Of a stretch of DNA of 64,000 nt, positions 46,277 to 53,418 are shown one piece after another (the stretch's first letter is position 1; every line of letters begins with the position of its first letter). The position numbers and the translations under genes are program-made. A model generated the notes under the pieces. It did not search any database. It was given only the letters and a program-made list of their open reading frames with translations, and had not been told where the DNA came from. This DNA comes from Ruminococcus sp. (GTDB lineage: Bacteria > Bacillota > Clostridia > Oscillospirales > Ruminococcaceae), in the NCBI RefSeq assembly GCF_017464355.1, contig NZ_JAFUAG010000045.1, positions 176,319-240,318 of the forward strand, written 5' to 3'.

Positions 46277-46586
46277 CTTTTCGACTGCCCAACGCTGTCG
46301 GCACTGCATAGGTAGAAAACCTGACGTTGAGCCCCACATCAAAATTGTCAATGGCCTTTATAAGACCAACTACTCCGACCTGAAAAAGGTCATCGGGGCT
46401 TTCCTTGCCCTGGGAGTACCTCTGCAGAACGCTCAGCACCAGCCGCAGGTTCCCGTTTATCAGTTCTTCCCTGGCTTTTTTATCCCCACCCCTTGTCTTT
46501 TTCAGAAGCTCCTGCTTCTCTTCCTCTGAGAGAACCTTCAGCGAGCAGGTGTTCACGCCGCTTATCTCGACTTTGTTGTACTGCAT
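46239..46586 (-). pseudogene. sigG: sigG 5' part (SigG residues 1-96 plus 19 foreign residues)
   Basis: ATG 46586 with AAAGGAG 8 bp upstream starts the canonical SigG N-terminus (KVEISGVNTCSLKVLS), then region 1.2 (AREELINGNLRLV) and region 2.1/2.2 (DLFQVGVVGLIKAIDNFD). SigG identity stops after FSTYAVP (residue 96) exactly at the GGCAC core; 19 unrelated residues follow to a stop at 46239. The missing remainder is at 36709-37197. Fusing both gives about 256 residues, against 260 for Bacillus SigG. Alone it lacks promoter-recognition regions 2.4 and 4 and should be inactive. Confidence 0.93.
46278..46310. other. Right attachment site (hybrid of element and sigG half-sites)
   Basis: The element arm (46278-46298: TTTTCGAC, GCCCAA, GCTGT blocks), C, then core GGCAC (46300-46304) and sigG sequence. 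Likely crossover is at GG 46300-46301. Confidence 0.85.
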
Positions 46587-46759
46587 TATATTTCTCCTTT
46601 TATCAGAAAACGGATACGGTATAGGTATATATTTCCCCTGAAAGCTTCCGTTATTCAAGATCCTCGTTCACAGATAATCTGTATAATATTATATAAAACT
46701 TCATATTCGTGAAAAATAATCACGTTTTTGGACAACCGGTAAATATTCGGTCGAAACTA
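46587..46759. promoter_or_regulatory. sigG upstream region with inverted repeat
   Basis: Contains the sigG ribosome binding site and an inverted repeat CGTGA-7-TCACG (46708-46724). No clear sigma-A promoter points into sigG; forespore SigF/SigG-type sites are too loose for me to call. Confidence 0.35.
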
Positions 46760-46788
46760 TTGATTTTTTGGATCAGTTTATGTATAAT
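46760..46788 (+). promoter_or_regulatory. Sigma-A promoter for the Spo0A-like gene
   Basis: TTGATT, 17 bp, TATAAT, with a leader of about 120 nt containing an ATCAGTG/CACTGAT inverted repeat. Confidence 0.65.
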
Positions 46789-46913
46789 TAAATTGAGTTG
46801 TGAACGGGGAGATATCCGTTTAAAAATAATATATGGGAAATATCAGTGTTCTCCTCTGTGCGGGATGATGCACTGATGAGCCTGATGCAGGTTTCCTGAA
46901 AGGGAGTTTGAAG

Positions 46914-47705
46914 ATGCTGATTAAAGATGCGATACTGTTTGTCAAAAGTGCGGATAACCATGAGCCCGATGAGTTGATCGCCAGATTCAGAGCTGATTGT
47001 GTCGTCAGGGTATGTGATTATGATTACTCAAAGATAGTGAGCAATATCGGTGAGATCCAGGCAGATGTCGTTGTCTTTTTTATGAAAGATGTGATCGAAA
47101 ATGATTTTATCAAACAGGTCAGCGGCATAGCTAATCCGCTGGTGCTGTTCAAAGTTGATGAATGCTGCAATATCCCCGAGATAGCCGAATATGATATTCC
47201 TATCAATATATTCAAAAGTACGAAAGTGGGAGCGTGTGAAGAGCATATCAGAATGGTCATGGCGTATAAGCCGTATAAGATCAAGGCCTTCAAATCTTTG
47301 GTAGATGATATGATATTTTCAAAGTTTGCTGTTTTTAGAAATCAGAACCTTGTAGGATTCAGGTATATGCTCGAATGTGTTAATTATTGTCTGTTCGATG
47401 AGGGCAGCTGCTGCAGGCTGCGCGAAGTGATATATCCCTGGGTTGCAAAGAAAAATGATGCTTCGACCAGCAGCGTGCAGAATGCTATAAGAAGATATGT
47501 CTGCAGTATCTGGGACAGGCGGAAAGAATTCCCTGAGCAGAATATTTTCAGTTCTCTGCTCAAAAGTGAAAAAATGCCGTCCCCTGATGAATTTATCTAT
47601 GAGGCAGCCAGCCGTATATTCCTTGAATACAGACTGGATTTTTACCGTTACTACCAGGCAGTTATCGATGAGGAAAGTAATAAACGGTCAGGAACGAACA
47701 TATGA
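46914..47705 (+). CDS. Spo0A-like protein with degenerate receiver
   Basis: A 263-residue protein. The C-terminal third resembles the Spo0A DNA-binding domain: LREVIYPWVAKKNDAS then SSVQNAIRRYVCSIWDR corresponds to Spo0A YPKIAEKY...SRVERAIRHAIE. The N-terminal part has a receiver-like pattern (ADVVVFFMKD) but the phosphoacceptor Asp position is Phe and the acidic pocket is missing, so it cannot be phosphorylated in the normal way. ATG 46914 has GGGAG 8 bp upstream. It is divergent from sigG and followed by ylmC, a sporulation neighbourhood. Role in sporulation control is inferred. Confidence 0.7.
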   Translation: MLIKDAILFVKSADNHEPDELIARFRADCVVRVCDYDYSKIVSNIGEIQADVVVFFMKDVIENDFIKQVSGIANPLVLFKVDECCNIPEIAEYDIPINIFKSTKVGACEEHIRMVMAYKPYKIKAFKSLVDDMIFSKFAVFRNQNLVGFRYMLECVNYCLFDEGSCCRLREVIYPWVAKKNDASTSSVQNAIRRYVCSIWDRRKEFPEQNIFSSLLKSEKMPSPDEFIYEAASRIFLEYRLDFYRYYQAVIDEESNKRSGTNI

Positions 47706-47750
47706 TATAAAGGGGGTTCCCCTTAGTATATATGTACGGGAGGGCTGAAC

Positions 47751-48050
47751 ATGATCTGCAGCTTTTCAGCTTTGCGCAGCAAAGAGGTCGTCAATGTCAG
47801 GACAGGCGAGAAGATAGGCTATGCCGATGATATCGAGCTTGATACCGAGCAGGGAAGAGTGCTTTCCCTTGTCATCTACGGCAGGTCGAGGGCTCTGGGG
47901 CTCATGGGCAGGGACGAAGATGTGGTCATAAAATGCAGCGAGATAAGGCTCATCGGCGAGGATACTATCCTGGTCGAGGCGGGCGATGCTGCAAAACCTT
48001 CAAAAGAGCCTGAATATAAGGTGGATAATTTGTTGAAAAAAGCAAGATAA
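47751..48050 (+). CDS. ylmC: YlmC/YmxH-family PRC-barrel sporulation protein
   Basis: A 99-residue PRC-barrel protein (LRSKEVVNVRTGEKIGYADDIELD) of the YlmC/YmxH family, found next to sigG in many spore-formers, including Bacillus. A GGGAGGG site precedes the ATG. The C-terminus carries a short charged tail. Molecular role unknown. Its place beside the sigG 5' part confirms that this end is the ancestral sigG locus. Confidence 0.9.
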   Translation: MICSFSALRSKEVVNVRTGEKIGYADDIELDTEQGRVLSLVIYGRSRALGLMGRDEDVVIKCSEIRLIGEDTILVEAGDAAKPSKEPEYKVDNLLKKAR

Positions 48051-48056
48051 AAATAC

Positions 48057-48085
48057 TTGCATTTATCCGAAAGATGTGCTATAAT
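48057..48085 (+). promoter_or_regulatory. Sigma-A promoter for rpsB-tsf
   Basis: TTGCAT, 17 bp, TATAAT. Confidence 0.75.
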
Positions 48086-48091
48086 ATTATG

Positions 48092-48255
48092 GTAATTCGC
48101 ACGGACGGCTTTCTGCTTTTGGTCCCTATGCGCAATGGCATCAAAAAGGTGCTATGTGCCCGAAAGGCATCATGCGGGGTTTGAGCAGGCTATACCGTTC
48201 GGAGGTTATGTCATCCGTATAACGGAAATTTTAAACCAAACAGGAGGTTACTACC
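48092..48255 (+). ncRNA. Structured 5' leader of rpsB (candidate)
   Basis: A leader of about 165 nt with a strong hairpin at 48131-48162 (GCGCAATGGCA pairing with TGCTATGTGC). The segment CTATGCGCAATGGC...GGTGC also occurs, slightly changed, in the rnj leader (20266-20300). It could be an autoregulatory ribosomal protein leader. I do not recognise a named family. Confidence 0.4.
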
Positions 48256-48990
48256 ATGGCAGTAGTATCAATGAAGCAGCTTCTTGAAGCAGGTGTACAC
48301 TTTGGTCACCAGACAAGAAGATGGAACCCTAAGATGGCGCCCTACATTTTCACAGAGCGCAACGGCATCTACATCATCGATCTCCAGAAGACAGTTAAGA
48401 AGCTGGAAGAAGCTTATATGTTCATCAGAGAGATCTCTGCAAACGGCCAGGAGGTACTGTTCGTAGGTACCAAGAAGCAGGCAGGCGACTCCATCAAGGA
48501 GGAAGCACTGAGAGCAAATGCTCACTATGTAAACGCCAGATGGCTCGGCGGTATGATGACTAACTTCAAGACCATTGAGCAGAGGATCAAGAGACTTGAG
48601 CAGCTGCACGCAATGGAAGAGGACGGCACTTTCGAGCTGCTCCCCAAGAAGGAAGTTACCAAGCTGAAGCTCGAGATCGAGAAGCTTGAGAAGTTCATGG
48701 GCGGTATCAAGAACATGAAGAAGTTGCCCGGCGCACTTTTTGTTGTTGACCCCAGAAAGGAAAAGATCGCAGTAGCTGAGGCTAAGAAGCTGGGTATCCC
48801 CGTAGTAGCTATCGTAGACACCAACTGCGACCCCGATGACGTTGATTACGTTATCCCCGGCAACGATGATGCTATCAGAGCAGTTAAGCTGATCGCAGGC
48901 TGCATGGCTAACGCTATCATCGAAGGCAGACAGGGCGAAGACGCTGCTGCTGAAGAGGCTGAGAAGGTCGAAGAGGCAGACGCTGAGTAA
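48256..48990 (+). CDS. rpsB: 30S ribosomal protein S2
   Basis: A 244-residue small-subunit protein that joins late through S1-type contacts. The signature [14 protein letters not shown] is at residues 13-27, and the second signature [20 protein letters not shown] is near residue 185. CAGGAGG precedes the ATG. The C-terminus is an acidic Ala/Glu tail. Operon with tsf. Confidence 0.98.
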   Translation: MAVVSMKQLLEAGVHFGHQTRRWNPKMAPYIFTERNGIYIIDLQKTVKKLEEAYMFIREISANGQEVLFVGTKKQAGDSIKEEALRANAHYVNARWLGGMMTNFKTIEQRIKRLEQLHAMEEDGTFELLPKKEVTKLKLEIEKLEKFMGGIKNMKKLPGALFVVDPRKEKIAVAEAKKLGIPVVAIVDTNCDPDDVDYVIPGNDDAIRAVKLIAGCMANAIIEGRQGEDAAAEEAEKVEEADAE

Positions 48991-49002
48991 TAATGAATTT
49001 TT

Positions 49003-49035
49003 CAAGGCAGGCAATAAGTTGATTTGTCTGCCTTG
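49003..49035 (+). terminator. Hairpin between rpsB and tsf
   Basis: CAAGGCAG...CTGCCTTG stem with only a weak T run; probably an attenuator or RNA-processing site within the operon. Confidence 0.5.
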
Positions 49036-49079
49036 TTGTGAGTATATCACGGCATAATAAATAATCGGAGGTAATTAAA

Positions 49080-49997
49080 ATGGCAAACGTATCCGTTCAG
49101 GCTATAAAGGAACTTATGAATATAACAGGCGTTGGCATGATGGACTGCAAGAGAGCTCTTGTTGCTGCTGACGGCGACCAGGATAAGGCTATCGAGGCTC
49201 TGAGAGAAAAGGGCCTTGCTACCCAGGCTAAGAAGAGTGGCAGAGCTGCTGCTGAAGGTACTGTAGCTGCTGTTGTAGAGGGCAACGTCGGTGTTCTCGT
49301 TGAGATCAACACTGAAACAGACTTCGCTGCTAACACTGATGATTTCAAGGCTTTCGTTGCAAGCGTAGCTAAGACCATCATTGAGAAAAATCCTGCTGAC
49401 GTTGACGCTCTGAAGGCTCAGACTATCAGCGGCGGCGACAAGACCGTTGACGAAGTTCTGACCGAGCTGGCAGGCATGAAGATCAGAGAGAATATCGTTA
49501 TCCGTCGTTTCGTAAGACTGGAAGGCACTCTGGCTTCCTACGTTCACAACGGCGGCAGCATCGGCGTTCTGGTAAAGATGGACACCGATATCAACAACGA
49601 CGCTGTTCTGACTGTTGGTAAGGACGTTGCAATGCAGTCTGCTGCACTGAACCCTGCATACATGGAGAGATCTCAGGTCCCTGCTGAAGTTATCGACAAG
49701 GAGAAGGAGATCATGATGGCTCAGATGACTGAGGATCCCAAGATGGCTAACAAGCCCGAGCAGGTAAGAGCTAAGATCGTTGAAGGCAAGGTAGGCAAGT
49801 ACTACAAGGAGAACTGCCTGCTGGAACAGGCTTTCGTAAAGGACGACAAGGTTTCCGTACAGGATTATGTTGCAGCTGAGGCTAAGAAGCTGGGCGGCAG
49901 CATCAAGATCGTTGACGTTATCCGTTACGAGAGAGGCGAAGGCGTTGAGAAGAAGGAAGAGAACTTCGCAGACGAGATCGCTAACATGATCAAGTAA
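49080..49997 (+). CDS. tsf: Elongation factor Ts
   Basis: A 305-residue guanine nucleotide exchange factor for EF-Tu. The UBA-like N-terminus (VQAIKELMNITGVGMMDCKRAL) and the TDFAAN core motif near residue 80 are typical. CGGAGG precedes the ATG. Follows rpsB in the usual operon and ends at a strong terminator. Confidence 0.98.
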   Translation: MANVSVQAIKELMNITGVGMMDCKRALVAADGDQDKAIEALREKGLATQAKKSGRAAAEGTVAAVVEGNVGVLVEINTETDFAANTDDFKAFVASVAKTIIEKNPADVDALKAQTISGGDKTVDEVLTELAGMKIRENIVIRRFVRLEGTLASYVHNGGSIGVLVKMDTDINNDAVLTVGKDVAMQSAALNPAYMERSQVPAEVIDKEKEIMMAQMTEDPKMANKPEQVRAKIVEGKVGKYYKENCLLEQAFVKDDKVSVQDYVAAEAKKLGGSIKIVDVIRYERGEGVEKKEENFADEIANMIK

Positions 49998-50029
49998 TTT
50001 TAACTTAGCTTTAACTTAAAAGAAAATAT

Positions 50030-50071
50030 GAGCCATAACAATATTGTAATGATACTGTTATGGCTCTTTTT
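50030..50071 (+). terminator. Terminator after tsf
   Basis: GAGCCATAACA...TGTTATGGCTC stem followed by TTTTTG. Confidence 0.9.
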
Positions 50072-50077
50072 GTATTT

Positions 50078-50177
50078 ATCCCAATTTGGTTGTTATTGTT
50101 TCCCCCGCCGAAGGCGGGGAAAACAATACGAAAAAAAGCCATTCTGTATCATCAGCAGTACACTTCAAAATAGGTAG
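50078..50177. repeat. MITE-like element, second long copy
   Basis: About 100 bp. Left end ATCCCAATTTGG and the central TTTCCCCCGCCGAAGGCGGG block match 44636-44734 closely. The right end is diverged (AAAATAGGTAG instead of AAAATTGGGAG), and I see no target duplication. It lies between the tsf terminator and the LexA-controlled promoter. Confidence 0.8.
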
Positions 50178-50206
50178 ACTATTATCGTATATTATTTGTA
50201 AAAAGT

Positions 50207-50220
50207 CGAACAAATTTTCG
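50207..50220. promoter_or_regulatory. LexA box 1
   Basis: CGAACAAATTTTCG, close to the Gram-positive consensus CGAACrnryGTTYG, upstream of the -35. Confidence 0.75.
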
Positions 50221-50228
50221 ATATTCTA

Positions 50229-50257
50229 TTGACAATCGAACAAATGTGTGATAAACT
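50229..50257 (+). promoter_or_regulatory. Sigma-A promoter of the Y-polymerase operon
   Basis: TTGACA (50229-50234), 17 bp, TAAACT (50252-50257). LexA box 2 lies within the spacer. Confidence 0.75.
50237..50250. promoter_or_regulatory. LexA box 2
   Basis: CGAACAAATGTGTG between the -35 and -10; LexA bound here would block RNA polymerase. Confidence 0.7.
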
Positions 50258-50296
50258 GTAAATAGAAACATATGTACGATAGTCGGAGGTGAGCTT

Positions 50297-51790
50297 ATGG
50301 ACAGGATATATGTGGCTATCGACCTTAAATCTTTCTATGCCTCGGTGGAATGTGTGGAACGGGGGCTTGATCCGCTGGACGCTAATCTTGTGGTGGCGGA
50401 TAAGAGCCGCACGGAGAAAACTATCTGTCTTGCGGTGACACCTGCGCTGAAGGCCTATGGCATATCCGGCAGAGCCAGGCTTTTTGAGGTGGTGGAGAGC
50501 GTGAAGTCCATAAATGATGAACGCAGAGCAAAGCTCAAAGGACGGGCATTCAGCGGCAGTTCGTTCTCGGATAAGGAACTGAAAGCCCATGGCGAGCTTG
50601 AACTTGACTATGTCATAGCCCCGCCGCAAATGGCCAGGTATATTGAGATAAGCTCTGAGATATACGGCATATACCTTAAGTATGTGGCACCCGAGGATAT
50701 CTTTGCTTATTCTATAGATGAGGTCTTTATAGATGCTACAGGCTACCTTACCACCTATGGCCTATCCCCCCATGACTTTGTGGCCATGCTTGTAAGAGAT
50801 GTGCTGAATGCCACGGGCATAACAGCTACCGCAGGCATAGGCACAAATCTCTATCTCTGTAAGATAGCTATGGATATAGTGGCAAAGCATATGCCCGCAG
50901 ATAAATATGGTGTGCGCATAGCTTTTCTTGATGAACAGCTGTACCGCGAGAAGCTGTGGAAGCATAGGCCCATCACCGATTTCTGGCGGGTGGGGGGCGG
51001 TATAGCAAAGCGTCTGGCGACCATGGGCATATTCACCATGGGTGATATCGCCCGCCATTCCCTTGACCGTTTCCATATAAGGAACATATACAAGTCCCTG
51101 GGAAAAAATGCTGAGCTTCTCATAGACCATGCCTGGGGCATCGAGCCGACTACCATTGCAGATGTAAAGGCCTATCGCCCCGACAATAACAGCCTTTCTT
51201 CGGGACAGGTGCTTACCAAGCCTACGGAATACAAGGATACCCGCCTGATAGTCTGGGAAATGGCAGATGCATTATCCCTTGACCTGGCAGACAAAGGTGT
51301 AGTCACCGACCAGCTGACCCTGACCATAGGCTATGACCGTGACAGTCTTGCAGGCGGCAATTACAGTGGCGAGATAGTAAAAGACCACTACGGCAGGGCA
51401 GTGCCAAAGCATTCCCACGGGACGGTAAATCTGCCGCGGCATACATCTTCTTCCAAACAGATAGTAGATGCGGTCATGGAGCTGTTTGACAGCATAGCTG
51501 ACCCCACGCTTTATTCCCGCAGGCTGACCATAGCTGCCTGCAATTTGGTGGCGGAAGATGACATACCCGAAAAAGAACGCTATGAACAGCTTGACCTGTT
51601 CACCATAGCCTCCACTCTGCAGGAAAGCGAAGAGCAGGAAAAGGCCAGACAAAAGGAGAAGGCTATCCAGCAGGCCATGCTTAAGATAAAGCATCGCTAC
51701 GGGAAGAATGCTTTGCTGAGAGGCACCAACTATCTTGAAGGCGGCACCGCCCGTGAACGCAACATGACTATCGGCGGACACCGTGCATAG
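50297..51790 (+). CDS. Y-family translesion DNA polymerase (UmuC/UvrX-like)
   Basis: A 497-residue Y-family polymerase for bypass of damaged bases. Catalytic residues are visible in AIDLKSFYASVEC (residues 7-19) and YSIDEVFID (SIDE motif near residues 140-148). Helix-hairpin-helix and little-finger domains follow. The length and the downstream yolD gene place it with the Bacillus UvrX/YqjW group rather than DinB. Two LexA boxes over the promoter indicate SOS induction. CGGAGGTGA precedes the ATG. Confidence 0.92.
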   Translation: MDRIYVAIDLKSFYASVECVERGLDPLDANLVVADKSRTEKTICLAVTPALKAYGISGRARLFEVVESVKSINDERRAKLKGRAFSGSSFSDKELKAHGELELDYVIAPPQMARYIEISSEIYGIYLKYVAPEDIFAYSIDEVFIDATGYLTTYGLSPHDFVAMLVRDVLNATGITATAGIGTNLYLCKIAMDIVAKHMPADKYGVRIAFLDEQLYREKLWKHRPITDFWRVGGGIAKRLATMGIFTMGDIARHSLDRFHIRNIYKSLGKNAELLIDHAWGIEPTTIADVKAYRPDNNSLSSGQVLTKPTEYKDTRLIVWEMADALSLDLADKGVVTDQLTLTIGYDRDSLAGGNYSGEIVKDHYGRAVPKHSHGTVNLPRHTSSSKQIVDAVMELFDSIADPTLYSRRLTIAACNLVAEDDIPEKERYEQLDLFTIASTLQESEEQEKARQKEKAIQQAMLKIKHRYGKNALLRGTNYLEGGTARERNMTIGGHRA

Positions 51791-51805
51791 CAAGGGGGTA
51801 CAGCA

Positions 51806-52231
51806 ATGTTTTACCGCAGTGACCCTTACGGTGATATAAAGCACCTTTCCAGACCTGATTATGAAGAACTTCCTCCCATGACCCGCCATGACCGCGCCGC
51901 ACAGTTTTCGCCCTTTGCGGCGCTGACGGGTTACGATGAAGCCGTAGAAGAAACAGCCCGCTTTACTGACAGCAGGCGGGAGCTCACCGAAGATGATATG
52001 GACAAGCTGAATGCCGCCCTTTGTGAACTGGCAGATATACTGCCCGACCGCCCTGTGGTCAGCGTGAAATACTTTGTTCCCGACAGCCGCAAGGCAGGGG
52101 GCAGCTATGTAAACGAAAACGGCGCTGTGCGCATAATTGACAGCTACGAGAATTCGCTGGTATTCACCGACGGCAGGCGCATACCCATAGGGGATATCTG
52201 CGAACTCAGCATTATAAAAGATGAGATATAA
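51806..52231 (+). CDS. YolD-like protein
   Basis: A 141-residue YolD-like protein (LPPMTRHDRAAQFSPFAALTGYDEAV is the family hallmark region), 15 bp after the polymerase gene. YolD proteins pair with UvrX/UmuC-type polymerases and probably act as a UmuD-like accessory subunit. Its C-terminal domain is beta-rich. A terminator follows, so the SOS operon has two genes. Confidence 0.9.
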   Translation: MFYRSDPYGDIKHLSRPDYEELPPMTRHDRAAQFSPFAALTGYDEAVEETARFTDSRRELTEDDMDKLNAALCELADILPDRPVVSVKYFVPDSRKAGGSYVNENGAVRIIDSYENSLVFTDGRRIPIGDICELSIIKDEI

Positions 52232-52233
52232 GT

Positions 52234-52266
52234 CAAGCCCCGAAGTCAACAGGCTTCGGGGCTTGG
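52234..52266 (+). terminator. Terminator after yolD
   Basis: CAAGCCCCGAAG...CTTCGGGGCTTG stem. Confidence 0.7.
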
Positions 52267-52352
52267 TGTTTGCTGTGTATCTTTTCGGAAGGATCATGTA
52301 TGGCAGAGGCGGCAGGCATTATCATGACTATGAGTAAACACCCCCGATCTGA

Positions 52353-53222
52353 CTATTTGCCAGGTTCAAGCCGATCATAATAGTATCCAGAATAATTCTT
52401 TTCTATATCTCCGTGATCAAGGAGCGTTAAAGCGGCATTAGCACACTCATCACCGGAATCGAGATAATATGTCAAATTGTTAAAAACAAATGCTGTGTAT
52501 ATCTCCCGTTCATGGTTTTCGTTCCAGATCATAAAAGTATAGATATCATATGTTTTATAATTGACCGCAGGGGCAGTTTCGTCTTCACGTCTTAGTTTCT
52601 CATAACAATCAGCATTAGAGTCTATTGATAATGAATAGTCTATTAGTTCGGATAATTCCTCAACAGTTAATGTTCCAAGATATTCTGCATTCTCAACATC
52701 TTCGATGGACTGCGGAGTATCGGCTATATCATTCAGCCAGAAGTTATCATCATTTTCGTTCTCTCTTTCATAATATGAGGCATAATAATCGCCGCAGCTT
52801 GTTACATACAGAACACACTTCTTTGTTGGAAAGGGAAAATAATCTCTGACAGTATCTTTTCTTATGATAATGTCATTATCTGCAAGCTGCGCCTTTACTG
52901 AGCTTACAGCTGCTTCATCTATCACGGGCTTCGGGTGTAGAGGGTCTTCGGCGGTCAATGTTGTTTCTGAAAAACTGCTATCTGGCTGTGAAGAAACTGT
53001 TGCATCTGAACCACTTTCATGAGAAACTTCATTGCTCACGCTTGTTTCCAAAATAGAAATACTGTCATTTGTATGCTCCGACTCAGTTATCTCTGATATC
53101 AGCTCATTGTCAGAGAAAGAATAATCACTGTTTCCGCTGCTATGTACATCATTGCCGCAGCCCGACAGAATAATTGTCAAAGCTGACAAGAATCGTAACA
53201 TCATAAAGCTTGTCTTTTGCAT
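52353..53222 (-). CDS. Putative lipoprotein, unknown
   Basis: About 289 residues from ATG 53222 (GGGGTG 6 bp upstream; the GTG at 53234 lies in that site). The signal peptide ends in the lipobox ILSGC. A Ser/Glu-rich linker of about 90 residues precedes a folded C-terminal domain with many Tyr and Asp residues. I recognise no family. AT-richer than its neighbours, which may hint at later acquisition. Monocistronic. Confidence 0.65.
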   Translation of the reverse strand: MQKTSFMMLRFLSALTIILSGCGNDVHSSGNSDYSFSDNELISEITESEHTNDSISILETSVSNEVSHESGSDATVSSQPDSSFSETTLTAEDPLHPKPVIDEAAVSSVKAQLADNDIIIRKDTVRDYFPFPTKKCVLYVTSCGDYYASYYERENENDDNFWLNDIADTPQSIEDVENAEYLGTLTVEELSELIDYSLSIDSNADCYEKLRREDETAPAVNYKTYDIYTFMIWNENHEREIYTAFVFNNLTYYLDSGDECANAALTLLDHGDIEKNYSGYYYDRLEPGK

Positions 53223-53418
53223 AACCGATAACACCCCTTAATTTACAAATGTTGTAAGATATAGTATAGCATACAGATATAAATGCTGTCAATAGAGAAT
53301 ATGACTCTGAATATTTTAAGTAAATTTAAGGTAAAATTTAAAGTATGCTTAAGTCCCGCAGATTATACTTTAAAACATAGACAGCAAGGGCAACGCCCGA
53401 ATATAAGGAGGAACTATT

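Larger units (their letters stand above)
37193..46299. mobile_element. 9,107 bp sigG-intervening (skin-like) element
   Basis: The segment separates the two parts of sigG and is bounded by a 5 bp direct repeat GGCAC (37193-37197 and 46300-46304). The inner flanks form inverted arms: 37196-37216 and 46278-46298 are complementary at 19 of 21 positions. Circularisation would put them head to head around CGGC as a 46 bp attP with a central GG, the usual geometry of a large serine recombinase. The recombinase gene ends 1 bp before the right arm. Contents: NAD-salvage operon, an unknown gene, GH2 beta-mannosidase with MFS transporter, a small frame and the recombinase. There are no phage structural or conjugation genes. 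The organisation matches the sigK skin principle but the target is sigG. Confidence 0.9.

Noticed and set aside
37193-46299. Prophage or conjugative element
   Set aside because: No capsid, terminase, portal, lysis, relaxase or coupling-protein genes; only the recombinase is mobile-type.
51272-52297. 341-codon minus-strand open frame
   Set aside because: Runs antisense across the polymerase 3' end, yolD and the terminator; composition is not protein-like.
53260-53418. c-di-GMP or other known riboswitch before the dockerin gene
   Set aside because: Only a minor GGGCAACGCCC hairpin is seen; no conserved aptamer core.
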